A stretch of DNA of 64,000 bases from Fragilaria crotonensis (GCA_022925895.1 JAKSYS010000205.1:1-64000); one strand, 5' to 3'. Shown: positions 22,246 to 33,428, counted from the stretch's first letter. Numbers and translations: made by a program. Notes: a model not told the origin generated them from the letters alone.

Positions 22246-23199
22246 TCACAACACATCATCACCACACATCCATGCATGGTAGGGTGGATGGCTGTAATGG
22301 GGAAAGATTTCGATCTTCAGGAGATAAATTTGCATTTGGAACTGCATTTGCATGGTAGGAGGTTGCACGGTAAAGGATGTTACGGCGGTAGAAGATTGCG
22401 CAGTAAAGGATTGCACTGTAGAAGGTAGCATGGTAGTAGGTAGCATGGTAGTAGGGAGCATCATAGGCGATTGCATGGTACGATGTTGCACGGTAGGAGG
22501 TTGCATGGTAGGAGGTTGCACGGTAGGAGGTTGCACGGTAGGAGGTTGCACGGTAGGAGGTTGCACGGTAGGAGGTTGCACAGTAGGAAGTTGCACGGTA
22601 GGTGTTGGCACAGGAGGAGGTTGCACGGTAGGAGGTTGCACGGTAGGAGGTTGCACGGTAGGAGGTTGCACGGTAGGAGGTTGCACAGTAGGAAGTTGCA
22701 CGGTAGGTGTTGGCACAGTAAGGGGATGCATGTTAGGGGGGTGCTGCACGGAAGAAGGTTGCACTGTCACTGATTGCAAGGTAAGAAGAGACTGCGCGGT
22801 AGGAAACGGCGCGTTGGTGGGCGACAGCACAGAACGAGAACTCCAAATTGATTGCATAGGAGAGTTTTGAGCGGTAGTAAAGTCTCGTTGCGCAGTACTA
22901 TATGGTTTGGTAGAGGTAGGCACGGTACGGTAGGAGTCGGAAATCACTGAATGGTTTCGGATCACTCGGGAACACCACGGGCGCAAGGTACAGAGAATTT
23001 CAACGTCGTAGAAAAAGTACTGGATTTGCATGTAGGATGTGAACACTTGCTGGAAAAGGGGGGTATCAAATCGGTCAGCTTTTCCATCGTTCTGCTGGTT
23101 CCTCTGCATTGCTGCATGGCTTGAATGATTGTTGCTGTTGAAGGTGAGAGAATCAAGTGGCGGACGGAGGTGAGAGGGCTCGGAGGCCCTCTCTTTCAT
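22246..23199 (-). CDS. Pro/Thr/Val/Gln-repeat protein inside the non-autonomous retroelement
   Basis: An intact 317-codon frame starting MKERASEPSHLRPP. The N-terminal 100 residues have no known motif. Residues of about 140-270 are a PPTVQ pentapeptide repeat coded by a 15-bp minisatellite. The repeats are interrupted twice by the same PTPTVQLPTVQ variant, showing that larger blocks were duplicated. No signal peptide or membrane segment is seen. It may be translated, but the open frame could simply survive because a 15-bp repeat keeps frame. Function unknown. Confidence 0.4.
   Translation of the reverse strand: MKERASEPSHLRPPLDSLTFNSNNHSSHAAMQRNQQNDGKADRFDTPLFQQVFTSYMQIQYFFYDVEILCTLRPWCSRVIRNHSVISDSYRTVPTSTKPYSTAQRDFTTAQNSPMQSIWSSRSVLSPTNAPFPTAQSLLTLQSVTVQPSSVQHPPNMHPLTVPTPTVQLPTVQPPTVQPPTVQPPTVQPPTVQPPPVPTPTVQLPTVQPPTVQPPTVQPPTVQPPTVQPPTMQPPTVQHRTMQSPMMLPTTMLPTTMLPSTVQSFTAQSSTAVTSFTVQPPTMQMQFQMQIYLLKIEIFPHYSHPPYHAWMCGDDVL
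22468..22735. repeat. 15-bp coding minisatellite (PPTVQ on the minus strand)
   Basis: About 15 units of GGAGGTTGCACGGTA and close variants. A higher-order unit of about 105 bp occurs twice (each with CAGTAGGAAGTTGCACGG then GTGTTGGCACA). Confidence 0.85.
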
Positions 23200-25263
23200 G
23201 GTACTAGTTGTGCTCTTTTCTCCCTAGAAATAATACTAGGTTTTCACGTAGACGCTTGCGACTTTGCCCGGAGTAAATATTCTATGAGAAGCTGGAGAGA
23301 GTTTTTGTTGACGTAAGGCTGGTGCAGACCCCTATGATCAGAAGAAGGGCCTTCAAAGTATGATAAAGCTCCAGAACGGGTGTTAAACTCCAAAAGATTG
23401 CTGCATCCGAACATGTAGTCAATTCTTCGATGTGCGGAACCGAGGCCGATGTATGTTGATGGCGGAGGATGGGATCGATGAAAATCGTGACGGTCGCAAT
23501 AGGATACAAATTCCGAAAAACCTTGGTCGGTAGTGACATCAGAGTTCGCGTCCAACATCAAACGGATGCAGTTCCCTTACGTCTGCAATTGCCGGATTGT
23601 TGCGCCGATATGCTGGTCAAAAAACAGCTTTCGTGGGTTTGGTTGGGAGATACCTTGTGTGCGAAAATGCAAGAACTCCCATCTGAAGACACAGGTGCCT
23701 ATGGATGACGTTCGTAGATTGCTCCCGCACGTTCGATATGCAGTTATAACACTAAGCTTGAAGTCGCCACTGCCGCGTATAGTGACTCCGACCCATCCTC
23801 TGCCCAGGCCAGTCTCGTCGATAATTGGTTCTTGGTATATGCATGATGTCACGGCGCCGAATGTTGCGGTAACCATTTCACCTGATTGATACACCTCTGT
23901 AGGCGAGCATCGATTTATTTGTTCATTGGGGCCACCTAGTACCATCGTACTTTGACGGAACTGCCGATGCTGCCATGCCGTGTTTGTTTCTGCAAAGCCA
24001 GCTACATCAATTTCGTATGCTTTGATGTTTGACAAATAATATTTGTAGTCCTCGAAGTTGGAAGAGTGTGACAATCCTTTAACATTTTGGAAAAATCGCA
24101 TAGAATGTTTTGGTTTGACCCTTATAGTGTCGCCGTAAGTGCGGTTTGGATACGGATCAAGAGGAGTAGACCAGAAAGTCCTTCCGGGCCTCGATTTTGG
24201 AAGACGAAGGATTGGTGATGTAGGAAGTGTGTGCAAGTCGTTTGTCAAACGACTGTGCTGGTGGGTCGGTCCGCCCGACCCGTGGTCCGCATCAGAGTTG
24301 ATAGAACTCATGTGCCATCCCCACTGCCTGGTGCATTGGGTGTGTTGTATCGTGCTTCCAGGTCGGCGGTAAAATCTGCCAGTTTATGGTGTGTTGTTGG
24401 ATCGTTTGACTGAGCTGCTGTCTGAGACGGTGGATTGGAACTTGCTTCTGTTGACTCCTGATTGATGTTGGTAGTTTGTTGTTGAGTCGTTAATTGAACA
24501 GTGGCCTCGTCACCCTCTATGAGAAAGTTTCCTCCGGGTGGGGACAGTGTACTAGGGCTGTCTGGCTGATGGTCAATGTGTGCGGTGTGTGAATATTATA
24601 TACGGCAAGCATCCCTTAATCACCACCGTATTGCATTATTTAGGATGTACATGAGATTGCATCAAAATTCCGTCAAAATCTTTTAATCACCGCCATCCCT
24701 TCATGGGCGTAATTTACAGCAGCTACAACGAAGGTAGTATTAGTACCTCAATTGTAGGCTCAATAGCATCTCATCTGTCATTAATGTGCTGGTTCCAGTC
24801 ATGCTGTTACTGCTGCCATAGTGACCACATATTACTATAGGCATTTGTAGAAGTATCATTAGTTTAATGCTGAGTTGTTGCTGTTGTTGATGAGTTATTG
24901 ATTGTGCATAGGTTTTGAGGGAGCTATATTACCTACACTCCAGTACTGTACTTATGTACTACGTACTAGTACAAGCATTCCAGTAGAACACTACTGTACT
25001 GCGCAGTACTGAAAAAGCACGTACAATTCACGTGGTAATGTATTTATGGGTGTTTCGATATCTTATGGGCACTTTTCGCCAGTTATCAGGGTAACCATAA
25101 TATCGAGAGTAGACTGTACATACATCGGGTGAGGTCCGACGTGGCCTTTAGCCTGACGCGGCTACATAATCGCACTACTACCGGTAGTACTTACTTCATT
25201 TTTGCACAGGATCCTGCGAATCTCTTTTACTTCAACCCAGCTGCAGGGAGGTCCGGTAAAATG

Positions 25264-25333
25264 ACGTTTCTTCTCGTAGCTTCTACATGCAATTGATACC
25301 AAGCAGAGGTGCGTGGCCGGACCTTCCAGAGGA
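25264..25333 (+). repeat. 70-bp direct repeat, copy 1
   Basis: Begins ACGTTTCTTCTCG and ends GCGTGGCCGGACCTTCCAG. It matches 25508-25578 at roughly 80% by eye. Confidence 0.7.
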
Positions 25334-25507
25334 TTTCTCAGAATGCTACTGGTACCAGTACGTTTGGTTTTGCTTTCACCTCGTAGTAGTGCCAGATGTA
25401 TGGTTTTGACCTAGTAGGAATACCTGTGATCAATTTGTACAGAAAGAGTTTACTGTACTAACAGCACTGGCAATATCATGTGCTTAGCTCGAGCGATTGC
25501 CCGAAAT

Positions 25508-25578
25508 CACGTTTCTTCTCGCACCTTCCACATACAAATAATACCTAGCAGGAGTACGTGGCCGGACCTTCCAGAGGA
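25508..25578 (+). promoter_or_regulatory. 70-bp direct repeat, copy 2, just upstream of a start codon
   Basis: Second copy of the 25264-25333 repeat, ending about 36 bases before the ATG at 25614. Its position suggests that it belongs to the promoter or 5' leader and that the regulatory unit was duplicated. This is inference from spacing only. Confidence 0.4.
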
Positions 25579-25613
25579 GTGTCGCATTAATCATTAATGC
25601 CAAAGAAACAACA

Positions 25614-28427
25614 ATGAAATACATGCATTACATGAAATGCAGCCTCCTTGCTCTCATTATTGCAACTCAGTACGCTTCTCACTCAGTTCTAGCAACTGGT
25701 GGTGCCTTCTTTACGAAGGCCGTGGCATCTGGTGACGACGATTTGACGCTCGTTATCGGCTTCTCTAAGGGTAAAGATCCCATCAAGCTCTTCGTGAATG
25801 AAACTACTGATGGTGCTGTAAGCAGTGCTTATAATGTTTCACTTGGAGCGGACAAAAGCATTGCTGTCTCCTTCAAGATCACGACACAAGTCGCCAGTGA
25901 CGGTGCCACTTTCCCATGGATGATCTTTGTCGATGGCAAGGCCAGAGACGCCAAAACAAGACGCTGCTCCTTGCGCAGGGCAAGGAATCTCAACAGTTCC
26001 CGCCTGACACTCCTTAGCTCCAAGAGGACATACATTCTATCCGTTCGCAGCCAAAGCGGTGTGAAGGATGCATATAAACTAGAGGCATTTCTCGTCGGGG
26101 ACACAAACGGTGACTTGAAGGTGGACTCGTCAGATATCATCAAAAAGGAAAAGACCAGTGGCAATTGCCTTACTCGCGCAAACATGGGTGCCGTGATCAC
26201 GCCTTTGGACTCTCAATCGTCAGTAGTCGATATTGACATTTTCCTCGAGGATCCCGGTGCCCTGTCTTTGGTAAATTTGTCGGAAACAAGTTTCAATAGT
26301 ATCCAAGGCCCACTAAGTTTTGCTCTGGATGGGGCTGAATTTGAGCAGGCGGTTGCCGATGTGACGCTTTTCGTCAACGATGTCCAGGTTAAGTCAAATC
26401 TCATCACGGTAAAGTCTGCTCTGCTAACCGCATCCACCAACCTCAAGGATGGAAAGAATGATATCTATCTCAAGGCTTACGATAAGATTGGGCGACCACT
26501 TTTTCTCAAGAAGACCATCTGGGCCGGTGACAACATTATGACAGTGAAATTGGTCGACGCTTTCACCGGCCTTCCTTTTAAGAAGCCGGCAACCGTTACT
26601 GCCACCTTGGTTGATGACGTTTCGATCACCAATCAAGTTGTGATCCTCAGCGGAGATGGAAGCGCTGCATTCAGTCGTTTGCCTTATCGTACTATACTGC
26701 TTGATCTTATTGGCAATAATGGCGAACATGGCACTGCAGGTGGAGTGCCGTCGGCAACAGGCACTAATCTAGCGGTCTTCAGTTTTGTGGGTCCAAGCGT
26801 CGTAAATAATAATGACTTCAGCAAGGGATTGGACGGGTGGGATATCGCGATGAATCCTATCGCCGCATCGATTACACAGCACATCGAGGATGCTGGACCA
26901 CCTGCCGGAGTTCGCCGCCGCGGACTTGTTGATGTGGTCAACAACGATCTTGTGCTATCGACTTCTGATGTAGGGCCTGTCTTTGCACGCCGAGAATTCA
27001 CGACGAAGCCGGGGGTTACGGAAGTCAGATTGCGATACCGTTTTGTTACTTTGGAAATCCCAGGAGGTTATTTTGGTTCTACATATAATGACTACTTTTC
27101 CGCTTCAGTCACCAGCAAGAAAGCAAGAAAGTCTTCGGGGAGATTAACAGTATGAACTCTCTCGGCTTGAACGCCTTTGACCTAAACTCAGGTTCCACGA
27201 ACTGGCGCGAGGTATTGGCCCCTGTCTCATCCACAGGTGACGTTATCTCAGTCGTTGTAAGTGTTGCCAATGTTCGTGATAGCGCCTACGACTCTGCCGT
27301 ATTCGTCGATTTCGTAGAGGAAATCAGCAATGACGGTCTGGAGGACGTTAAGCTCGAATGGAGCCCTGATGAGGGAGGTTTGGCCCTTACGTACAAGGTG
27401 GTAGCAACTCTCACCAAAGACGTGCCAGTCACACTTTATTGGGCCTCCGGCACTGGCGCTTCTGACCGCATTGGCGGTTCCTTCTTCACAACCATTGCAG
27501 TCAGTGGGACAGCCCCTGGATCACACGGGCCAATCAATGTCGCAGGAACGTTGCTGGAGGCAAACCCTGATAGTACGACTCACATCCAGGCAACTGCCGG
27601 TGATGGCACAAGCACATACTCCATTACCGATGTTGCTGTTGTTGCTGGAGCAAATGCCGATATCTCAGAGGTGCCGACTAGAATGCTGGACATTGTGAAA
27701 GACGGACTTCGTGCTGCTGGTCAGCCCAAAGGAGTTATTACAAGTACAACACGCTCGCCAGCAGATCAAGCCCGAGCAATGTTTGGCAACCTCATCAACG
27801 CTGGAAGAACGGTGGCGGAAAACGTGGAGCAACAGCGTGCCCTCTACGGAGGATATGGAGATATGGTGATCGATGTATTCGTGGAAAAGGTGATTGGTCT
27901 TAATCTGAACGGGATCATTAATTCAAGAGCAACTATTGAAGCTGCCATGGAAACGAAGATCAAGGAGGTAGGACCCGGAAACGTTTCCAGGCACTGTGGA
28001 GCAGAGACGGGAATTTCTGAAAATATCAAACCCATGGTACTCACGTAAAGACGCTCACGGAAGTACCAGCAGAACCCATACGATCTATTCCACCTAAACC
28101 CACCCAAACCCAGTAGTTAGTACTGACTAGATGACTACTCGGTAGAGTCAGTTTTTTGTTATGATTTGCCGGAACCCACCCATGAAACTGTACCTAAAAC
28201 GACCCAACCCAATGGGTTTGGGTGGGCCGTGGGTTTGGGTGGGCTGGGTTTGAAATTCCCGTCTCTGCTGTGGAGACCCAACACAGATCAGTGTAATCGA
28301 CGTGGGTGCAGCGGCCCTACCGGGTTTGCTGGGAGAGAGGTTTGTGGCAAGTGTCAAAACACGCGTGAAACTGATTGACGAGCGAACTTCAAACAGCTGC
28401 TTTCATATGGAGCTCGTTCTCTCATAA
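25614..28427 (+). pseudogene. Secreted protein with dockerin-like motif and M15-peptidase-like C-terminus, cut by a MITE
   Basis: The ATG at 25614 follows AACAACA and opens a signal peptide (MKYMHYMKCSLLALIIATQY, cleavage after about residue 27). Around residue 165, GDTNGDLKVDSSDI is a dockerin-type calcium loop. The following beta-rich stretches suggest Ig-like or carbohydrate-binding domains. A frame change near 27120-27135, in an AAGAAAGCAAGAAAG repeat, moves the reading to a second frame that begins EINSMNSLGLNAFDL. Near 27710 TSTTRSPADQARAMFGN opens a domain like D-Ala-D-Ala carboxypeptidase/M15 enzymes. Its VSRH motif at 27980-27994 is split by the MITE at 28002-28267. After the 8-bp target duplication the frame continues with DPTQISVIDVG and ends at a TAA at 28425-28427. 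The host gene is therefore disrupted at its active site. Confidence 0.65.
28002..28267. mobile_element. 266-bp hAT-type MITE
   Basis: Perfect 16-bp terminal inverted repeats CAGAGACGGGAATTTC, flanked by the 8-bp duplication CTGTGGAG (27994-28001 and 28268-28275). Inner inverted sequences rich in CCCAACCCA and GGGTTTGGGTGGG extend the foldback. There is no coding capacity. The 8-bp duplication and the CAGAG start are hallmarks of hAT transposition. It sits in the coding sequence of the secreted-protein gene. Confidence 0.9.
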
Positions 28428-29064
28428 AAAGTTTCGCTTGATTGGCAGCGCTCGCAGCTCGAGTAAATACGGCTGCGATAAATGTATGATAGCGTGGACG
28501 GGGAGGTATTCGAGTACTAGCTTGTACGGGAAACGGTGCTGGTATGTATGTACGTCATCGAACATGAGGACGCCAGCAGGAGATTTCGGAATTCCTAGGA
28601 AATCTGGAATTGCCACTTATTCAGTTGTAGGGTTACACATCTATACGTCAATTGAAAACTGAAAATTCTTTAATATATTTAAAATTGTCCATGTTCATAG
28701 TGATGTCGATATAAATTCCGAGTCTTGTCGAATCAGTCGGATGAGTCGGCTGTTAATAGTTTCGTCGTACCGTTGTCTGGCGTACTGTCGTGTCAATTTG
28801 TGTGTTGTATGTGGTTTTCCTCATTTCTCCTTTTGTGCTCACAAGGCTAGTGGAACTAAATAGATGGCATCGGAATCTGGTCCTAATAGTTTTGTCTCTC
28901 TCTCATGGTTTGTCTTGCGGTGTCCGTCCCGTGATAGTCATCTAGCGGGGTCCGTCGCGTCGTTGTGAGTTGACCTGGTTTCCGCCATTTTCCGGTTGTC
29001 GTTCGTCCGCAGGATGATGAGCGACTGTGAAGAAAGTTTGTCGATTCGTCATACGCGTGGCAAC
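28428..29064. other. Gene-free stretch before mobile element 2
   Basis: No recognisable open frames or repeats. It separates the disrupted secreted-protein gene from the CCTAAGG left end at 29065. Confidence 0.45.
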
Positions 29065-29298
29065 CCTAAGGGGACGGGATTCAAACTAGATGAAATATCC
29101 TCAAGTATATATATTTTACTTGATACATCAGAGCCATTTACATAGGTGAATTTGCATCGGGAGCTGTTTTTCTGCATCAAGAGCCACTGATAACAGGAAA
29201 TATGCATTGGGAGCTACGGATTGCTTCTGTAGACTCTGGTATCCATGAATTCAAACTCCATACCATTCATCCCTTGGCAATCACAATAAAATCATACC

Positions 29299-30329
29299 AT
29301 GCTGCCGATTGCAACATCCAGGAAGCGATGCGCATCGGATGGGATACATTTGCCAGCATTGATTGAAGCAAATGGCTTTGCTTTCAAGAATCCTTCTCCT
29401 GTTGTCCACCCCATCATGACTATCCAAGAAGTTTTCACATTCTCTCCGTTTGGTCTAGGCTGTCGACAATGCATTCGGTCCACTTCAATTCAGTCAGACG
29501 AGATCCATTCAACTTCACCTGAAAAACATGGTATGGACAGTAGGGTTTTACAGTCCATTCTCTCCTTGAAGAATATAAAAAGGAACTACTTCATGCAAAG
29601 GCTTTGGGAAGTATCGATCCGTATCGGAGCGACAGCAAGACCTATGCTGGATTTTCTTGTGTGTGTGGTCAATCCTTTGTAAAGATTGGAAATGCAAATC
29701 GACACTGCAAGACTGTGGGTTGTGATTCTTCAAAACTACAGAAAGTTGATCTCATCAAGCTTTGCTGCGGCAGGTATGTGACTCATGCTAAAGTCACTTC
29801 ATTTTTCAACGAATCACCACACAATTCAAAACAGCAATTTGATTATTGTGAGGCAAGAGCTGTGCTTTTTCCTATTCTTCCAAAACGGGAAAAACAGGAT
29901 CATATGTACACACATATGTTTACACCCCTTATTCATGGATGCGGTGGTGGCAAACAATTTGTCCAGAAGATAAAATCCGACTTTTCTTCGATCCATTCAT
30001 CACCGTGCTCATCAACTGAGTTCTTGTTGGTTCAAATCCACAAGCATGCTGAGGATTGGCTCCTTAAGTTCGTGCAAAAAAATATATTGATGGTTCCTGG
30101 CAATCTCCGCGCTGGACTTCAAACATTTGAAGGTGGTGAAATAGAAGAGATATCACATCGTTGTACCTACACAATGCAACACGATCCACGGAGTTTGCTT
30201 CCAGAGTTGAAAAAGCTTTTATCCTTTTCTTACAGACGAGGTCTCTTTGCATCGAGAGGCTTTGACACAAGCAATGCCTTTGCAGTGCCCTACTTTTTGA
30301 AGGACTTGTTGCTTGAAGTCCCTCAATCG
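29299..30329 (+). pseudogene. N-terminal part of the element 2 recombinase-helicase protein, frame-broken
   Basis: The start MLPIATSRKRCASDG leads to FTFSPFGLGCRQC, the first zinc cluster. A frame change near 29600 follows. The second frame carries SCVCGQSF...NRHCKTVGC (second finger), LCCGRYVTHAKVTSFFNESP, FTPLIHGCGGGKQF, LQTFEGGEIEEISHRCTYTMQHD and YFLKDLLLEVPQS. Every block has its match in element 1 in the same order. The reading ends at the left TIR of the 26-kb insertion. Confidence 0.65.
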
Positions 30330-30358
30330 CATCAGGGACTCCTGATCTGTAGTATATA
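30330..30358 (+). repeat. Left terminal inverted repeat of the 26-kb element
   Basis: 29 bases starting CATCAGGGACTCC and ending GTAGTATATA. Matches the complement of 56551-56579 at 27 of 29 positions. Confidence 0.9.
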
Positions 30359-30642
30359 AATAATGATTTATAATAATTTATAAATATTTCGCTGGCTTTT
30401 TTTCAAATAATCTGCGATTCTTACCTATAAATTTCTGCAGACGGAATTACAAAAATTAACTTTTTTATATAGAACCGTTGTGGATTATTATGTACAACAT
30501 ATTTGGACATATTGGTTCTGGCTAATATTTTCAATTTATTCCGCGGGTTTCAGGGGGGGGAAGGGGTTTGACGTGTATACTGTATTGCTTTACTGTAAAT
30601 TTTACACACTGCTGTTTATTGTACACCATCACCACTACCATA

Positions 30643-32153
30643 CTACAATGCAACAGCACCAGGCAATTCGTCCCCGGCGGTGCCCACGGCAGCATGTGCC
30701 AATAACTGTGCAATGTTGAAATCATTGTACACGAGTACAACTCGATTCTCAGGTGCAAGTTCCTCATCATTTCCTCCCGGATTCCTTGTGTCTTCCTTGG
30801 TGTACTTTCTGATCATTTCATCTTTGAACATGATGTCAAAATTTTCACCATTTGCTTGTCGGTCCCGTGCCACATCAACCAGAAGAGCATTCATTCGCTC
30901 TTTTCCTTCATCTGTCCATCCACGCTTGAGTCCTTTTGCCTTTCCAGTATACCTTGCATCCTCTTCATCGGCAGCTGTCATATCTTCCTGGCCTTCTTGT
31001 TGTTGCCGAACCCATGCCCGGTTCCACTTTGGCACATACGACTCGAGACATAACAAAAGAAATGCCTCATCCGTATACGTAAACCATTCTGACAATGGTT
31101 TCGTCATTCGGTTCTCCACATACCTCTTGCGCCCAACCACTGCCCTTACAAGGCAGTCTAACAACTCAATATATGCAGCCCTCGAAGCGCTTCTCCTCAT
31201 CCCCTTGATGCTGTCCAAACTAAATTCCCGGTTTGTGACTTCTAGTATGTTATCTGTTGTAAAAGTGTGTTAGAAAAATGCAGTGATCACAAGAAGATCC
31301 AATCAGCTTCGACTTACCATGAAATCTAGTTTTGATTGCCTTGATGACATTGTTTCGATTTGTTTTGAGTTTAGTATGGACTGCCTTCTTTGCGCCCATC
31401 CACCAACGTTCAACATTCTCGTCCTGCACCTTCATTTTCTCAGCCATGAACCTGCAGATGGATTCCGGATCGTTGCTGAAAGCAAGTTCATGATCAACAT
31501 TTGCAAACTTAATTTTAGGAAAGACATTCTCCTTCACACACTTTTCGAGCAACCAATCCCTTCCCACAGCTGTCAGTCTGTTTGTGCCATACTGCACTGG
31601 CTCTTGAACTTGGCCAGCAGCTGCCGCCACCGGAACATTCGCAACAGCACCGGGTTCTTCCTCCTCCTCGTAAGGTTCTTCATCATCATCGTCGTCGTCA
31701 CCGCCATCGTCGTTGCCAATTGGATCATCTGTGCCAGTGTCAGCAGGGTTAGAAAAAGAGCCTTCGCATCAGACGAGCAGCATTAGCACCAGAATCACCC
31801 GCATGAGAAACATGTGTAGCACCCGCAAGTCGTTGACGAGTCCTTGTGGATGGTGAATCATTGTCACCCTCACGTCGACGACGACGACCACTACCACTAC
31901 CATGATCACGGTTGGAACCCAATTGCATTGCAAGCTGAATTTGTCGTCGTGTTCTTGTTGCTGGAGAATCGATGAGTCCTGCGGCCACATCATCTGCTGC
32001 CGCAGCAGCAGGCGGAGGAGGCGGAGGTGGAGGTGGAGGTGGAGGAGGAGGAGGAGGAGGAGGAGGACCAACTCTCCCTCTTTGACTGCCTCTGCCCCTC
32101 CCTCGGCTACCAGTGCGACCTCGTCCTCGACCACCTCTCGCTCTGCCGGCCAT
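30643..32153 (-). CDS. Transposon accessory protein with RG-rich and polyproline N-terminus, unknown function
   Basis: The start codon at 32151-32153 opens MAGRARGGRGRGRTGSRGRG, an RG-rich run typical of nucleic-acid-binding tails. A run of about 19 prolines and an alanine run follow, then an acidic stretch (DDGGDDDDDDEEPYEEEEE). Near 31755 a T-run shifts the frame by one base between the RG/Pro part and the acidic part. The body reads GTNRLTAVGRDWLLEKCVKE... and a WW pair (VERWWMGAKKAVH). A clean intron (GTAAGT...ACAACAG, 31254-31317, 64 bases) joins RFH to DNILEVTNREFSL in phase. The C-terminal half (WFTYTDEAFLLLCLESYV, KRGWTDEGKERMNALL) matches no family I know. Its place inside the TIR element suggests a DNA-binding helper of the transposase, like the second proteins of CACTA elements (inference). 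Confidence 0.5.
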
Positions 32154-32405
32154 GATCAAGAAGCACCTGTGGTTATGTTTGTGTTGTGCAATTCTCAGCA
32201 ACTTGTACAATATTCTTGATCGTGAGTCTTGACGAAGCAAGACATGAAAAATTAAGCACATGCTTTTCAAAAATCTGTATATTACGTAGGGAAAGATGCA
32301 GTATACTGAATAGTGAACAGAAAGATGCATATCGTGTGTACACGAGCGATGAAGGTGGTCAAATATGTATGACTTCTGGAGTACTTTAACTTGCATGTTA
32401 TACAT

Positions 32406-33428
32406 TTACGCTATAAAGAATGGAATTCATTTACCGAATGATGCTATTTAGAGATATATATGTACATTTTTCAAACATAATATGTGTTTGCATATAATTA
32501 TTTATGTTCATTATACATTGTATACTATGTATGATTTGTGACATGCAAGGCAGTGTATATATGTATGTATACTAGTATACAAGGAGCAGTCATCAACGAA
32601 GTGTTGGGGTACTTAGGTGAACTACCGGTAGAGCGATCGTTGTAGCCTGTGTGTATCCTGCATGACATTTGGGAGGACTATAAGACATCGTAATTCCAGT
32701 GTGTATCCTAGTAGTAGGGTGGATAAATTGTGTTGATGTGACAAAAAATCAACGCTCATAGTAGTGTCATAGTATTGTTTATGTTCAGTATACGTTTCTA
32801 TTGTATAGTAAACTTCTCACAGCATACTTAGGCAAAGTAGCCGTTTCACTATGCTTATTCTGTATAACATCATATATTTGCAACAGCATACTAGCTAAGT
32901 CCAAGTAGCCGTTTGATCATTCAATGTTGAATAAAATAGCTATATATATTCGCAACACTGGTGTACCGACTTAGGCCAAATATGCGTTGGACCAAAGAGC
33001 GAGTCATCAAGCACTAGAAACAGTCGTTCATTGGACAAATGTCTAAATGATAAACAAGACAAAATTGGTCTCCCATTCCACATGTATATCCATGAGCTAT
33101 ATATATATTTATTTATAGATATATTGCATAGACGATTGTGCTTCGTGATTATGTTCATTGATGTATAAATTCTTGTAATGATTGCGCTTCACAAGCATAG
33201 TGGTTGAGTCTCCCCATTGCTGCTTGTGACATACGTGAGTACGTAGTATGTATTCTACTAGAGTATGGTTTGGGCGATCCTGAAAACTCTTTTTAGTCTA
33301 TTTTCGCAACAACTGAAACACATCCGCTCCTCAGTGCGAAAGACATCTCATGTCATCATTCATTGCCTTTCGCAAACCCTCTCTGCCCTTGAGCCCGAGC
33401 AACTTTGACAACACCTTGCAGCTGATCT
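32406..33428. other. AT-rich non-coding interior of the TIR element
   Basis: No gene is seen. It is rich in TATA-type runs and lies between two divergent genes (30643-32153 minus, 34225-36766 plus), so it probably carries both promoters. Confidence 0.45.

Larger units (their letters stand above)
22107..23283 (-). mobile_element. LINE-derived non-autonomous retroelement with a Pro-rich repeat ORF
   Basis: Flanked by a 16-bp direct repeat ATGAGAAGCTGGAGAG (22091-22106 and 23284-23299). The 3' end on the minus strand (22107-22210) shares the end block of LINE-B (GTCGTGTGGGTCGA and CACGT, then a T-run) and ends in nine Ts. The 5' leader resembles the leader at 58216-58430 (ATACTA, GAGCACA, then ATGAAAG). 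No reverse transcriptase, endonuclease or zinc knuckle is present. The unit is 1.18 kb long and looks like a LINE leader and tail around an unrelated open frame, moved by LINE machinery. Confidence 0.65.
20401..24560 (-). mobile_element. Old LINE (LINE-A), minus strand, cut by two later insertions
   Basis: APE-type endonuclease sequence lies at about 24311-23284 (FFQNVKGL, IDVAGFAETNTAW, then MLDANSD, HRRIDYMFG and SSDHRGLH, the catalytic DH end). The linker before the reverse transcriptase lies at 22025-21552 (LRKYWKLRLREL, RWEEEIQRYDANFRFP, RKAQLNSTALR). It resumes at 20436-20401 with PQTQKES. The reverse transcriptase itself is missing, since the remains stop next to mobile element 1. The endonuclease frame has several stops and shifts. 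Two LINE-type insertions (22107-23283 and 20437-21536) sit in it with 15-17 bp target duplications, so LINE-A is the oldest layer here. Confidence 0.65.
24561..25613. other. Intergenic stretch upstream of the secreted-protein gene
   Basis: No gene is seen. It contains a region dense in GTACT/AGTAC (about 24940-25020) and the two 70-bp repeats listed separately, the second of which ends about 36 bases before the ATG at 25614. Confidence 0.45.

Noticed and set aside
22468-22735. Regularly spaced short repeats that look like a CRISPR array
   Set aside because: The units are a head-to-tail 15-bp coding minisatellite without unique spacers, in a eukaryotic genome with no cas genes.
22352-22870. 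Plus-strand open frame with VGGCT repeats
   Set aside because: It is the complement of the PPTVQ minisatellite. The minus-strand frame is longer and has a non-repeat N-terminus and a LINE-type leader.
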